Source: Paenibacillus tyrphae (lineage in GTDB: Bacteria > Bacillota > Bacilli > Paenibacillales > NBRC-103111). From it: DNA of 64,000 nt. Within the stretch, counting starts at the first letter, position 1. The number at the start of each line of letters is the position of its first letter. Shown piece after piece: positions 1-8,082 of this stretch. A program made the position numbers and the translations under genes. The notes beneath the pieces are model-generated. The model did not search any database, had not been told where the DNA came from, and was given only the letters and a program-made list of their open reading frames with translations. Location of the stretch: the NCBI RefSeq assembly GCF_000722545.1, contig NZ_JNVM01000023.1:56091-120090 (forward strand), in the 5' to 3' direction.

Positions 1-681
1 CTTGGCTTTATTCGCCGCGAGGTGGCGGAAGGGCGGCAGGCGTATGTCATCTGCCCGCTGATCGAAGAATCCGAGAAGCTCGACGTGCAGAACGCGATTG
101 ACGTGCACGCGCAGCTTCAATTTGCTTTTCCGGAGTACAAAGTCGGGCTGCTGCACGGACGGATGGCCCCGGCGGAGAAGGACGATGTGATGCGCGAGTT
201 CAGCCAAGGCCGGCTTCACGTACTGGTCTCGACGACGGTTATTGAGGTCGGCGTGGATGTGCCTAACGCAACGCTGATGGTCGTCTATGACGCCGACCGG
301 TTCGGATTATCGCAGCTTCACCAGCTGCGGGGCCGGGTCGGACGGGGCGAACATCAATCGTACTGCGTGCTGATTGCCGATCCGAAGAACGAAGTCGGCA
401 AGGAACGGCTGAAGGCGATGACGGATACGAACGACGGCTTCGAGATTGCGCGCCGTGACCTCGAATTGCGGGGGCCGGGAGATTTTTTCGGTACGAAGCA
501 GAGCGGGGTGCCGGACTTCCGTCTCGCCGACATGGTGACCGACTTCGAAGTGATGGAACAGGCAAGAGACGATGCGGCCGAGCTTGTCAAGCAGCCGGAT
601 TTTTGGACTGAAGCCGACTACGTGCCGCTCCGTCACTATTTGCAGCGCGAGCACATCTTCGACAGCGAGATGCTGGATTAG
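1..681 (+). CDS. recG: ATP-dependent DNA helicase RecG, C-terminal part (5' cut by window edge)
   Basis: The reading frame is open from base 1, so only the last 226 residues are present. They contain the end of the second RecA-like helicase domain, with motif V (STTVIEVGVDVPNA) and motif VI (QLRGRVGRG), then the RecG C-terminal region (GDFFGTKQSGVPDF). RecG remodels stalled replication forks and branch-migrates Holliday junctions in the cytoplasm. In Bacillus subtilis recG is directly followed by fapR; here fapR lies about 34 kb further on, so the order has been broken by the accessory region. The family assignment is secure. Confidence 0.96.
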   Translation, partial: LGFIRREVAEGRQAYVICPLIEESEKLDVQNAIDVHAQLQFAFPEYKVGLLHGRMAPAEKDDVMREFSQGRLHVLVSTTVIEVGVDVPNATLMVVYDADRFGLSQLHQLRGRVGRGEHQSYCVLIADPKNEVGKERLKAMTDTNDGFEIARRDLELRGPGDFFGTKQSGVPDFRLADMVTDFEVMEQARDDAAELVKQPDFWTEADYVPLRHYLQREHIFDSEMLD

Positions 682-827
682 ACGATAGCCTGCTTGACGC
701 TCCTCCTGCGGGGCGAAGGGGAAAGACGGGCGAAAGAAATAGGTACACAAGGCCAAGCTCTCCGACATAGACTTACTACTGTATGGTGGTTGTAAGTCCT
801 ATTTGCAAGAACGCGGAGGTGTGCGGC

Positions 828-1115
828 ATGAGCTATACGCAGTACGGCTTTGACCCTGCGCAAGTCGAGCGGATCAAGCTGAAGATGAAAAATCCCGAGA
901 CAAAAGAACGGGTCAAAATGATTTTACAGGGCGTTACGAAGTACGATTTACAGGACCGCGTGAAGGTTCGTCGGTTCGTCGGCATGCTGACGAAGGTGCT
1001 CGGCGAAAGAGTCACCGAGCAGCAGAGCGAGCAGCTCGTCCAGTTCGTGATCTCGCAAAAAATCGATCCGAACAATGCGTTTCATCTGATCAAACTGTGG
1101 AGCATGTTCCGCTAA
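828..1115 (+). CDS. Stage VI sporulation protein F family (SpoVIF/YjcC-like)
   Basis: A 95-residue basic, helical protein with no signal peptide. The central segment (DRVKVRRFVGMLTKVLGERV) and the C-terminal part resemble SpoVIF, a coat-assembly regulator made in the mother cell during late sporulation. The ATG at 828 is chosen because GGAGG at 815-819 lies 8 nt upstream; an in-frame GTG/ATG further up has no such site. The gene stands alone after recG. The assignment rests on overall pattern and length; the family is small and divergent, so a role outside sporulation is possible. Confidence 0.7.
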   Translation: MSYTQYGFDPAQVERIKLKMKNPETKERVKMILQGVTKYDLQDRVKVRRFVGMLTKVLGERVTEQQSEQLVQFVISQKIDPNNAFHLIKLWSMFR

Positions 1116-1232
1116 GCGGGCATGTTCTTTTTTTTGTCGGAGTGCTGGGCACCGGCCCAATTGTCAAATGAAGCGGAGAAGGCTATAATGCTGATAGATT
1201 GCTAGATTGTGGAAGGGGGAACGATATACGAT

Positions 1233-2588
1233 ATGTCGACTTCGGAATCTTCATCTTCATCCAAAGACAAAGCAATGTCCCGCCGCGAGCTGCTGGCCAC
1301 GATGGGCACGGCGACAGCCGGCATGATCCTGGCCGCCAGTACGGGCTGGAGCGGCACGGCCGCGGCGGAGCCGATGCCCAATCCGATGCAAAATCCGGGG
1401 TTTCGCCCGGAATCGGTCGCCTGGATTAACGTAAAAAACTACGGAGCGCAAGGCTTGGGCCGTTTTGATCAAAACGACGCGCCGGCGATTCAATCGGCCA
1501 TCGAAGCGGCGGCGCCTCTGGGAGGGACCGTTTATTTGCCGCCCGGGCGCTACATTCTGAGATCCTCCATTATGCTGAGGCCGAATGTACGTTTGGTCGG
1601 AGATGGACCGGGTGCATCCATACTGAAAGCGGCGGAGCCGAACCTATCCATGGTGATGGGACTCGGCACGAAGAAGAATCTGGTCGAGGGGCTTGGCTTC
1701 GAAGGCATGGGCGCCTTATCGCTGGCTAATTTCAAGATGACGGAACGCGGCGTTTATTTTGAAAAATGCGAACACGTCTCCGTTCGGAATTGTCATTTCA
1801 CCACCATCGTCAACGGCGTGTGGCTTAACGACAGCCGGCACGTCTCGGTTAGCCAAAGCTCGTTCTCCCAGCTACTCGCTTATGAAAATTTTTACGAAGG
1901 CTATGGGATCTTTGCCGAATCGGCGGCGAATTTCCGGCTGACGGATAACCGGTTTCATTTGTTGAAAAGACCCTGCATCTATATTTCCGCAGGCAGCTCG
2001 TATTCGATCGTTTCCGATAACGTGGCGCAGCAATGCGAAGATGCTTTTATCGTGATATCCTCCAAGCTGAAGCCGAGCTCGTACCACCGGATCGAAGGCA
2101 ACATTTTGTCGGCGGAAGGGCTGGAAAACGGCGCTTTTGCGAGCAAGCAGGGCATCGTGCTGCGCGATTACTGTACGGACAACGTGATCGTCCATAACAT
2201 CATTTCCCGGGCAAAAGAATCCGGCATCTCACTGACGGGCGACGGCGCGGCAGACGGCGAGCGGCCGTTCGGTAACATCGTTTCCGGCAACAAAATCGAT
2301 CAGACGGAGCGCGGCATCGTCCTGCTGAACAGCGACGTCACTACGGTGACGGGCAATGATGTGCGGCGGGTCCAAACCGGCATTACGCTTGAAACATCCG
2401 GCAATGCCGACGGCTCCTTCAGCCGGCACAATCTCGTCACGGGCAATATGCTGTCCCGCTGTTCGGCGACCGCCATCCAGATCGCCGGCAGCCGCTGCGA
2501 AAATAACACGGTTTACGGCAATGCCGGTACGGGTAACGGCGAAACACTGGCCGATCAAGGGAAGGATACGTCGAAGACGGGCTTTTAA
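1233..2588 (+). CDS. Tat-exported right-handed parallel beta-helix protein (pectate-lyase-like fold)
   Basis: 451 residues. A twin-arginine signal is visible near residues 16-40 (SRRELL followed by an Ala/Gly-rich hydrophobic stretch and an AAA cleavage region), so the protein probably leaves the cell folded. The mature part starts with the pectate-lyase-superfamily entry motif (INVKNYGAQGLG...DNDAP-like, here FDQNDAPAIQSAI) and continues as repeated beta-helix rungs rich in N, V and G (for example DNVIVHNIISRAKESGISL, GNKIDQTERGIVLL). Such proteins cleave or bind polysaccharides; the substrate cannot be read from the sequence. GTG at 1209 is in frame, but it lies directly before the GGAAGGGGGA tract that best serves as the ribosome binding site for ATG 1233. 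A strong terminator follows. Confidence 0.8.
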   Translation: MSTSESSSSSKDKAMSRRELLATMGTATAGMILAASTGWSGTAAAEPMPNPMQNPGFRPESVAWINVKNYGAQGLGRFDQNDAPAIQSAIEAAAPLGGTVYLPPGRYILRSSIMLRPNVRLVGDGPGASILKAAEPNLSMVMGLGTKKNLVEGLGFEGMGALSLANFKMTERGVYFEKCEHVSVRNCHFTTIVNGVWLNDSRHVSVSQSSFSQLLAYENFYEGYGIFAESAANFRLTDNRFHLLKRPCIYISAGSSYSIVSDNVAQQCEDAFIVISSKLKPSSYHRIEGNILSAEGLENGAFASKQGIVLRDYCTDNVIVHNIISRAKESGISLTGDGAADGERPFGNIVSGNKIDQTERGIVLLNSDVTTVTGNDVRRVQTGITLETSGNADGSFSRHNLVTGNMLSRCSATAIQIAGSRCENNTVYGNAGTGNGETLADQGKDTSKTGF

Positions 2589-2623
2589 CCTCTGAGGCAT
2601 ACAATCCCGGAATCAAATAACTC

Positions 2624-2698
2624 GGCAAGCGGACAGCCGGTCGGAGAAATAAAGATCCCGACCGGCTGTCTGCTTGCCACAAATCGTTTTGTTTTGAT
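2624..2698 (+). terminator. Rho-independent terminator after the beta-helix gene
   Basis: A 21-bp stem (2624-2644 with 2658-2678), perfect apart from one G-U pair, closes a 13-nt loop. It is followed by the T-rich run CGTTTTGTTTT. It insulates the hmp promoter just downstream. Confidence 0.85.
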
Positions 2699-2740
2699 GT
2701 GATCTAAATCACAAAGACGTTCCGGGCGTCCTTGTATACT
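2698..2740 (+). promoter_or_regulatory. Crp/Fnr-type operator and promoter of hmp
   Basis: TGTGATCTAAATCACA at 2698-2713 is a perfect TGTGA-N6-TCACA palindrome, the form used by E. coli Crp and B. subtilis Fnr. A -10 element TATACT lies at 2735-2740 with no good -35. The palindrome centre (2705.5) lies about 41.5 bp before the predicted start near 2747, the classical class II activator position. The likely binder is the Crp-family protein encoded just downstream. Confidence 0.75.
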
Positions 2741-2787
2741 TTCTCATGAAGGTAACGAAATCCGCTATGATGAAATGAGGGATAACG

Positions 2788-4038
2788 ATGTTAAACGAAC
2801 AGACGATCCGCATTATTCAATCGACGGCCCCGCTTCTGGAGTCGAAGGGGACTGAAGTAACGAAACGATTTTATGAAATTTTGTTCACCGAGCATCCGGA
2901 GCTGCTGAACGTCTTTAACCATACGAACCAAAAGCAGGGACATCAGCAGACGGCGCTAGCTAATGCCGTGTACGCCGCCGCCGTGCATATCGATAATCTG
3001 GCTGCCATTCTGCCTGTAGTGAAGCAGATCGGGCATAAGCACCGGAGCCTTGGAGTGAAGCCTGAGCATTATCCTATCGTGGGCCAGACGCTGCTGACGG
3101 CCATGCGGGAGGTGCTCGGCGAGGCAGCTACGGACGAGGTGCTTCAGGCGTGGGAAACCGCCTATGGCATCATTGCCGACGCCTTCATCGGCGTAGAGGC
3201 GGAAATGTATGCCCAGGCCGAGCGGCAAGCGGGCGGCTGGGAAGGATTCCGCGCGTTCCGGGTGGAGCGCAAGCAAAAGGAAAGCAGCGTCATTACATCG
3301 TTCTATTTGGTTCCGCTTGACGGTGGCGCGATCGCCTCGTTCGAGCCTGGACAGTATGTCAGCGTGAAGCCGGAGATGCCCGGTGAGACCTATACGCATA
3401 TTCGGCAATACAGCTTGTCCGATGCGCCGGGTAAGCCGTATTACCGCATCTCCGTCAAACGCGAGGACGGCGCGCCGGACCGCCCGGCGGGCAAAGTGTC
3501 CGTCTTCCTTCACGAACATGTGAGCGAAGGCGATACGCTATGGCTAACGGCTCCTGCTGGGGACTTCACGCTCAACATCTCCGACCCGCGCCCAGTCGTA
3601 TTGCTGAGCGGCGGCGTCGGTCTGACTCCGCTGCTCAGTATGCTGAAAACGCTCGGCGAAACGGCGCCGGACCGGCAGGTCACGTTCATTCACGCTGCCA
3701 TCAACGGCGAGACGCACGCGATGCGCGCCGAGGTAGAAGAGCTGGCCCGCAGGCATCCCGGCTTTTCATATCGCTTTTGTTATCAATCGCCGACCGCTGC
3801 CGATCGGGAGGAGTGTACGTTCCACAAGGAGGGCTACATCGATCTGGAGTGGCTGCAATCCGTCGCTCCTTCGCCGGATGCGACGTTCTATTTCTGCGGA
3901 CCGGTGCCGTTCATGAAGACGGTCAACCGGATGCTGCAATCCTGGGGCGTACGCAAGGAGGATGCGCGTTACGAATTTTTCGGACCGTCAGGCTCGCTGG
4001 AGGAAGCAGGGGAACCAGCAGTTCCGGGACAACGCTAA
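2788..4038 (+). CDS. hmp: Flavohemoglobin, nitric oxide dioxygenase
   Basis: 416 residues in the standard order. The globin domain (1-140) has the E-helix QGHQQTALANAV and the proximal haem histidine in KPEHYPIVGQ. The FAD-binding barrel (about 150-260) has RQYSLSDAP. The NAD(P)-binding domain (about 265-400) has LLSGGVGLTPLLSML and FCGPVPFM. The enzyme oxidises NO to nitrate with O2 and NAD(P)H, protecting against nitrosative stress. The gene is preceded by a Crp/Fnr-type palindrome at an activating position, and the convergent neighbour encodes a Crp-family regulator. Length and motifs match the family well. Confidence 0.97.
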   Translation: MLNEQTIRIIQSTAPLLESKGTEVTKRFYEILFTEHPELLNVFNHTNQKQGHQQTALANAVYAAAVHIDNLAAILPVVKQIGHKHRSLGVKPEHYPIVGQTLLTAMREVLGEAATDEVLQAWETAYGIIADAFIGVEAEMYAQAERQAGGWEGFRAFRVERKQKESSVITSFYLVPLDGGAIASFEPGQYVSVKPEMPGETYTHIRQYSLSDAPGKPYYRISVKREDGAPDRPAGKVSVFLHEHVSEGDTLWLTAPAGDFTLNISDPRPVVLLSGGVGLTPLLSMLKTLGETAPDRQVTFIHAAINGETHAMRAEVEELARRHPGFSYRFCYQSPTAADREECTFHKEGYIDLEWLQSVAPSPDATFYFCGPVPFMKTVNRMLQSWGVRKEDARYEFFGPSGSLEEAGEPAVPGQR

Positions 4039-4071
4039 AATGCGGTTCGGATAAACAGAGGAACGGTATGC

Positions 4072-4617
4072 TTAGCGTCGGCGTTTGCTATCATCCCGGG
4101 CCTGCAAGGCAGCGCGGGTGCTTGCTTGAGCGCGAAGCAGACGGTTGACCGTCTCGCGGCGCAGTCCGATAAACTGGCCGATCTCTTCCTGTGTCAGCAG
4201 ATCCGTCAATCGGGCCGGGGCAATATACGCTTCGAACCAGGCTTGCAGCTTCGCCAGCTTATCCGCAGGCGCAAGCTGCGTCAGCTGATCGATTCGCTGC
4301 TGCATCATCCGCAGCTTGCTCTCCAGCAGCATGGCGATCTCAAGACACGTTTGCGGTTCCCGTTGAAGCTTGGCATACCATTCTTGAGCGGGAAGCGTTT
4401 CGATCTCGCAGGTCATGAGCGCAATCGCCATCCCGTAATATTCTTTCGGACTGATCAAGGAATGATGAGGGATCGTTTCCCCCGGAACGATAATATTGAC
4501 CAGGACGGGATTTCCGTCCTCATGAATCCGGACGATTTTGAGCAGGCCGCTCTTGATGCGGTACAGCGGTCCGGTTTCTCCTTGGCGAAACAACGTTTCG
4601 CCCTTATGCAGCAGCAT
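4072..4617 (-). CDS. Crp/Fnr-family transcription regulator (short form)
   Basis: 181 residues: a cyclic-nucleotide-binding-type beta barrel lacking the first strands (starting at GETLFRQGETGPLYRI), a dimerisation helix, and a winged helix with LTQEEIGQFIGLRRETVNRL. Family members usually have 215-235 residues, so this is compact. The recognition helix reads RRETVNR, which keeps the R-E-T-V-x-R pattern of E. coli Crp that reads TGTGA, rather than the E-x-x-S-R pattern of FNR. There is no C-terminal or N-terminal cysteine cluster for an Fe-S centre; only two isolated cysteines are present. A basic tail (SKRRR) ends the protein. It lies tail-to-tail with hmp, 33 bp apart, and probably controls it. 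Confidence 0.85.
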   Translation of the reverse strand: MLLHKGETLFRQGETGPLYRIKSGLLKIVRIHEDGNPVLVNIIVPGETIPHHSLISPKEYYGMAIALMTCEIETLPAQEWYAKLQREPQTCLEIAMLLESKLRMMQQRIDQLTQLAPADKLAKLQAWFEAYIAPARLTDLLTQEEIGQFIGLRRETVNRLLRAQASTRAALQARDDSKRRR

Positions 4618-4642
4618 GCGTCTTCACCTTTGCTTCCATTTT

Positions 4643-4684
4643 AGCGTTCCGTCTCTGTCGAGGCGGGACGCTTTTCTTTTTCCG
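4643..4684 (+). terminator. Terminator-like hairpin reading in the hmp direction, just upstream of the Crp-family gene
   Basis: A 13-bp stem (4643-4655 with 4660-4672) with a four-base loop is followed by TTTTCTTTTT. Read on the + strand all pairs hold with G-U allowed; read on the - strand several become A-C mismatches, so it is oriented with hmp. No terminator is visible in the 33 bp after hmp, so the hmp transcript may run antisense through the regulator gene and end here. Confidence 0.55.
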
Positions 4685-4739
4685 ATTATAGCACGATCCG
4701 GGGATATGCTCATAGTACACTGGACTAGAGGAGATGATC

Positions 4740-4772
4740 ACCGGGATTTCTTGATAGATAAGAAGTCCCGGT
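4740..4772 (-). terminator. Hairpin downstream of the YolD-like gene
   Basis: A 13-bp inverted repeat with one mismatch (ACCGGGA...TCCCGGT outer arms) and a 7-base loop follows the stop codon of the YolD-like gene. There is no clear T-run on the - strand, so termination is only possible, not shown. Confidence 0.35.
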
Positions 4773-4780
4773 CACGCACA

Positions 4781-5251
4781 TCATTTGCCGTATTGCTCAA
4801 TGAATTTTGCAACGTCTTGCAGATACTTGGTCAAACGCACACTGATCTCCGATCGAACTACATCGCGAACGATACCGAATCGTTCTTCGTAGCCCCGGCA
4901 TATGATTTTGTAATAAATAACGAGGTCGATCTGCTCGTCGTTGATCACTTTAATGTTTCGTTTACTTAATTCCCGACGCAACGAGTACATGTCTTGATGG
5001 ATTTGATTCATAATGGTTTGCGCCGCGATCAAATACAACCGCTTTAAGATATTTGTTGAAGCTCTTATTTCCTCGATACTCCGCTCAACCATGGTTAACA
5101 TATGTGGCAGCAGAATGTAATCCCGAGCCATGGTGTATTCTTCGGGTGTCGGTCGAGAAGTTTTGAGCTCATTACGCGCCTCATATTGCTCCGTATGTTC
5201 CGTGAGCGTCATTTTCGACTGCCAGCGGCCATTTCCGTCTAGTTTACTCAT
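4781..5251 (-). CDS. YolD-like N-terminus fused to an uncharacterised helical domain; partner of the Y-family polymerase
   Basis: 156 residues. The first 25 residues (GNGRWQSKMTLTEHTEQY) resemble the start of YolD-family proteins, which often accompany UvrX/DinB-type polymerases. The rest is predicted all-helical (LPHMLTMVERSIEEI onward) and lacks the usual YolD beta-barrel, so this looks like a lineage-specific variant. Its ATG overlaps the polymerase stop codon as ATGA (5248-5251), so translation is coupled and both are under the LexA boxes at 6514-6559. The function is inferred only from context: modulation of, or partnership with, the translesion polymerase. Confidence 0.65.
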   Translation of the reverse strand: MSKLDGNGRWQSKMTLTEHTEQYEARNELKTSRPTPEEYTMARDYILLPHMLTMVERSIEEIRASTNILKRLYLIAAQTIMNQIHQDMYSLRRELSKRNIKVINDEQIDLVIYYKIICRGYEERFGIVRDVVRSEISVRLTKYLQDVAKFIEQYGK

Positions 5252-6501
5252 GCCCAGTGACCCCCTATTTGAGCTGCCCTTTCAAATGCCTGAGCCGTTT
5301 TTAACAAGGACGATGCACGGATAATAGCCGTTGGTCCAAATCTCTCTTTCAGCGCATCGACTGTTTTTTCGCGGTGAATCAATCGTTCTCGATCCTCAAA
5401 TAAGTCAAGTTGATACATATCATCTCTTGAAAGGTCCGTGAGCGTAATATGCAAATGAGTAAGAGGCAAGCCCTTCCAGTGCTCCAAAAAGAGTGAGCGT
5501 ATGACCGGGCCGATTTCATGTTCCAAATGGGTAGGACGCGGCAATGTTCTTTGCCTCCCAAAGCCTGAAGACCGATGTCCGTCGGTTTCTGCAGCTCCCA
5601 CCGCAACGACTCTGCCCATATATCCGTACCGCCTGGCACGGCGGCAAACCTCCACGATAAGTTCGAGCATAAGTGGTTCAATGTCTTCGATCGTTCGATA
5701 GGCCTGCCATTTTAATGCCCTACCGTGGTTGATCACTTTAATTTGGCTGCGCATTCCAGTGACAACGGGGCTCGGGTCGATGCCGTTCGCCGTTTGCCAG
5801 TAATATTCCGCTTGAATGTCGCTTTGCCGACCCATCCGGAAGCGCATCCGTTTCTTGAATTCACCGAGATCGAGACGCGCAATATCGCCGATGGTGTGTA
5901 AGCCCATTCGAGCAAAATGGGAAGTCATGCGCCCGGCTACCATAAACATTTGATGGACAGGCAGGGACCAAAGTTCTTCTTCGATATTGTCATGGGTAAG
6001 TTCAAATATACCTGTAGGCCTCTTTTTTGCGAAATTATCCGTAGCCATTTTGGCAAGGATTTTGTTGGGGCCGATACCGACACGGGACCATACTCCGGTT
6101 GAAAGCTTTACTCGGGTTTGTATCAAACGGGCAATCTCTTCAGCAGAACCGAACAAGGCCAAAGATCCTGTCACATCGAGAAACTGTTCGTCGATGGAGA
6201 ACGGTTCAACTTGATCTGTAATGGATTCGAAAATTTCCGTAATGAGCAGGGATACCGAGATATACGTTTGCATTCGTGGCCGTATGACGACCAAATCCGG
6301 GCATTTGGCCAGCGCTTCACCGACTCTTTCGGCTGAAGTTACGCCGCGTGATTTTGCAATCGGACAGGCAGCTAAAATAATTCCACTTCTTCGTGCCGGG
6401 TCCCCTACCGCAACGGGTTTATCCCGATATTCCGGGTGCGCTGCTTTTTCGATGCTCGCATAAAAACTTTGCCCATCTGCCATGAGAACAGTTCGTTGCA
6501 T
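5248..6501 (-). CDS. Y-family translesion DNA polymerase (DinB/UmuC-like, UvrX/YqjW group)
   Basis: About 417 residues. The palm catalytic residues are visible: the Asp in LMADGQSFYASIEKA and the Asp-Glu pair in PFSIDEQFLDVTG. The thumb HhH region (GLHTIGDIARLD) and the little-finger domain follow. These enzymes copy past damaged bases during the SOS response. GTG 6510 and ATG 6507 are in frame, but AGGTGA at 6512-6507 fits ATG 6501 best. Two LexA boxes lie within 60 bp upstream. It forms a two-gene SOS operon with the YolD-like gene. The C-terminus lacks an obvious clamp-binding motif that I can name. Confidence 0.93.
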   Translation of the reverse strand: MQRTVLMADGQSFYASIEKAAHPEYRDKPVAVGDPARRSGIILAACPIAKSRGVTSAERVGEALAKCPDLVVIRPRMQTYISVSLLITEIFESITDQVEPFSIDEQFLDVTGSLALFGSAEEIARLIQTRVKLSTGVWSRVGIGPNKILAKMATDNFAKKRPTGIFELTHDNIEEELWSLPVHQMFMVAGRMTSHFARMGLHTIGDIARLDLGEFKKRMRFRMGRQSDIQAEYYWQTANGIDPSPVVTGMRSQIKVINHGRALKWQAYRTIEDIEPLMLELIVEVCRRARRYGYMGRVVAVGAAETDGHRSSGFGRQRTLPRPTHLEHEIGPVIRSLFLEHWKGLPLTHLHITLTDLSRDDMYQLDLFEDRERLIHREKTVDALKERFGPTAIIRASSLLKTAQAFERAAQIGGHWA

Positions 6502-6513
6502 TTCCATCACCTG

Positions 6514-6559
6514 CGAATATATGTTCGTACACGACTATTATATACCGAACACATGTTCT
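6514..6559 (-). promoter_or_regulatory. Two LexA (DinR) boxes controlling the polymerase operon
   Basis: CGAATATATGTTCG (6514-6527) and CGAACACATGTTCT (6546-6559) each match the Bacillus SOS box CGAACRNRYGTTYC with one or two deviations. Their centres are 32 bp apart, about three helical turns. They cover the only upstream region of the polymerase gene, so LexA repression with induction by DNA damage is expected. Confidence 0.88.
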
Positions 6560-6603
6560 TTATGCAAAGGTAAATAATTGAAATTACCTCACGCTACATC
6601 GTC

Positions 6604-6632
6604 AAAAAACCTCCGGAATCAAAATCCGGAGG
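6604..6632 (-). terminator. Terminator of the 6688-8082 gene
   Basis: On the - strand a perfect 7-bp stem CCTCCGG/CCGGAGG with a 9-base loop is followed by TTTTTTG. It separates the membrane-protein gene from the SOS promoter. Confidence 0.85.
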
Positions 6633-6687
6633 CTGGTATGGCTGTTTTATACGACGGCCGGTAATTATTTCGCTGATGCAAGCAATC

Positions 6688-8082
6688 TTAGCTGTCTATG
6701 CTTTCCGTTTCCTTCGCTTCGAGCAATTCGTCAATCACGAAGTCATAATCGTAATAGTCGGTTTTCACGACTTTATATTTGGAAGTGAAGCTCTTGGTTT
6801 TGCGGCTGCCATCGCCATAGGAGATGTTGTACTTCTCCGATGTCGTAACGATGAAGGTGGAATCGCCCGATTTTTCTACCGACTTGGCTTCGGCCAGGGT
6901 CATGGATTCCTTGATCCCTTTGCTTTTCAGGTATTGCATATAATTGGCCTGTTCTTGGTGTTTCTTCGAACTTAAATACGGCGTCACGACATGGATGTTG
7001 TCCGAGGTGAGGGCCCACATGTTTTTCGTCAGGAAAATCTCGACCATCATCTTGGCCTTCTCCTCATCGCCGGATGGCTTTGCCGGACTTTCCGGAAGCG
7101 GCTTAGGATTGATCTCGCTTTTCGTCAAATCGGCCGATTCGGCCCCCGTCAATTCCACATACTTGGCCAGCATGTTAGCGGCTTCGGTTGCATGACTTCT
7201 TTGCTCGGCCCCCTTTTTTTCTAAATATTTTCGATTGGACTCCGCGTTATCGGCCGCTTTGTAGGCAGCAGTAATAAATCCGTAGGAATACGTATTATTT
7301 TGTGCCAGCTGCTTGTTTTTCTTGATGTCGGCGATATTGCGTTCGTAACTGCTTTCGTTATATTTATAACTTTCTGCAGCCTCATGCGCAGCTTGCATTT
7401 CGGTCAAATATTTGCCGCGGTAAGTCAAAGCATCGACGAACTTGGATTGAATATCTTTTAATTTCGGCGATAAAACTACGCTGAGCACTTCATCCTTAAG
7501 CTTGTTGTTTTTTTCGATAAGAGCGTCAACTGTGCCATAAATGGCATACATATTGTCGTTGGGCTTCTTCAACTGTCTGATTTCTGAATCGATGTTGTCG
7601 CTTCGCTGGATGACACTCTGAAGCTTTTCGATATCCTTCAACCGGTCTTTGTACTCCGCGATTGCAGTTTCCAAGTTAAGACTGGAGTAATCTTTCTTTT
7701 CCGCCGTAAGCGAAGCGTACTTGGGATTGCTGTTCAATTCCTTCACTTGGGCTTCAAAATTGATCGTTGATTTGGAACTTTCATAAAAACCGACGATTTC
7801 CTTAAGCGTTTTTTTGTCGACAGGAGGCGTTTCGATCTGCTTTTTGAATGCGGAACCCGCCGCCTGAATCGACTCAAAATCCTGATTATACTGCCTGACC
7901 AACGAATCGTATTTCATGTTATTCGTAAGCTTGTAGGCGATTCCTCCGGTTGCTGCCAATACAACGAGAAGCGAGCTCATGATGATGATCAGCTTCTTAT
8001 TTGATTTTTTGGCTGCCGTTCCCGCCCCCGCAGACGTTGCTGGGGTGTTTGTCGTATTTTCCATACTCGTCATTACTCCCAT
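6688..8082 (-). CDS. Membrane-anchored, helical-rich extracytoplasmic protein of unknown function
   Basis: 464 residues. A low-complexity Thr/Ala N-terminus and a Lys cluster precede one transmembrane segment (about residues 32-50, LIIIMSSLLVVLAATGGIAY), giving an inside-to-outside topology. A long charged helical region follows (about 55-320), rich in K, E, N and S, with likely coiled coil and no catalytic motif I can see. A Pro/Lys/Glu linker near 335-345 leads to a C-terminal beta-rich domain (about 345-450) that looks like an NTF2/SnoaL or DUF-type sensor module, though this is not certain. Start alternatives are ATG 8073 and ATG 8064. The gene stands alone with its own terminator. I do not recognise the family. 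Confidence 0.7.
   Translation of the reverse strand: MGVMTSMENTTNTPATSAGAGTAAKKSNKKLIIIMSSLLVVLAATGGIAYKLTNNMKYDSLVRQYNQDFESIQAAGSAFKKQIETPPVDKKTLKEIVGFYESSKSTINFEAQVKELNSNPKYASLTAEKKDYSSLNLETAIAEYKDRLKDIEKLQSVIQRSDNIDSEIRQLKKPNDNMYAIYGTVDALIEKNNKLKDEVLSVVLSPKLKDIQSKFVDALTYRGKYLTEMQAAHEAAESYKYNESSYERNIADIKKNKQLAQNNTYSYGFITAAYKAADNAESNRKYLEKKGAEQRSHATEAANMLAKYVELTGAESADLTKSEINPKPLPESPAKPSGDEEKAKMMVEIFLTKNMWALTSDNIHVVTPYLSSKKHQEQANYMQYLKSKGIKESMTLAEAKSVEKSGDSTFIVTTSEKYNISYGDGSRKTKSFTSKYKVVKTDYYDYDFVIDELLEAKETESIDS

Noticed and set aside
1107..1136. Terminator after the spoVIF-like gene
   Set aside because: The stem is only four base pairs and lies seven bases from the T-run; too weak to call.
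4126..4644. A 172-codon + frame
   Set aside because: Antisense to the Crp-family regulator, whose HTH is clear.
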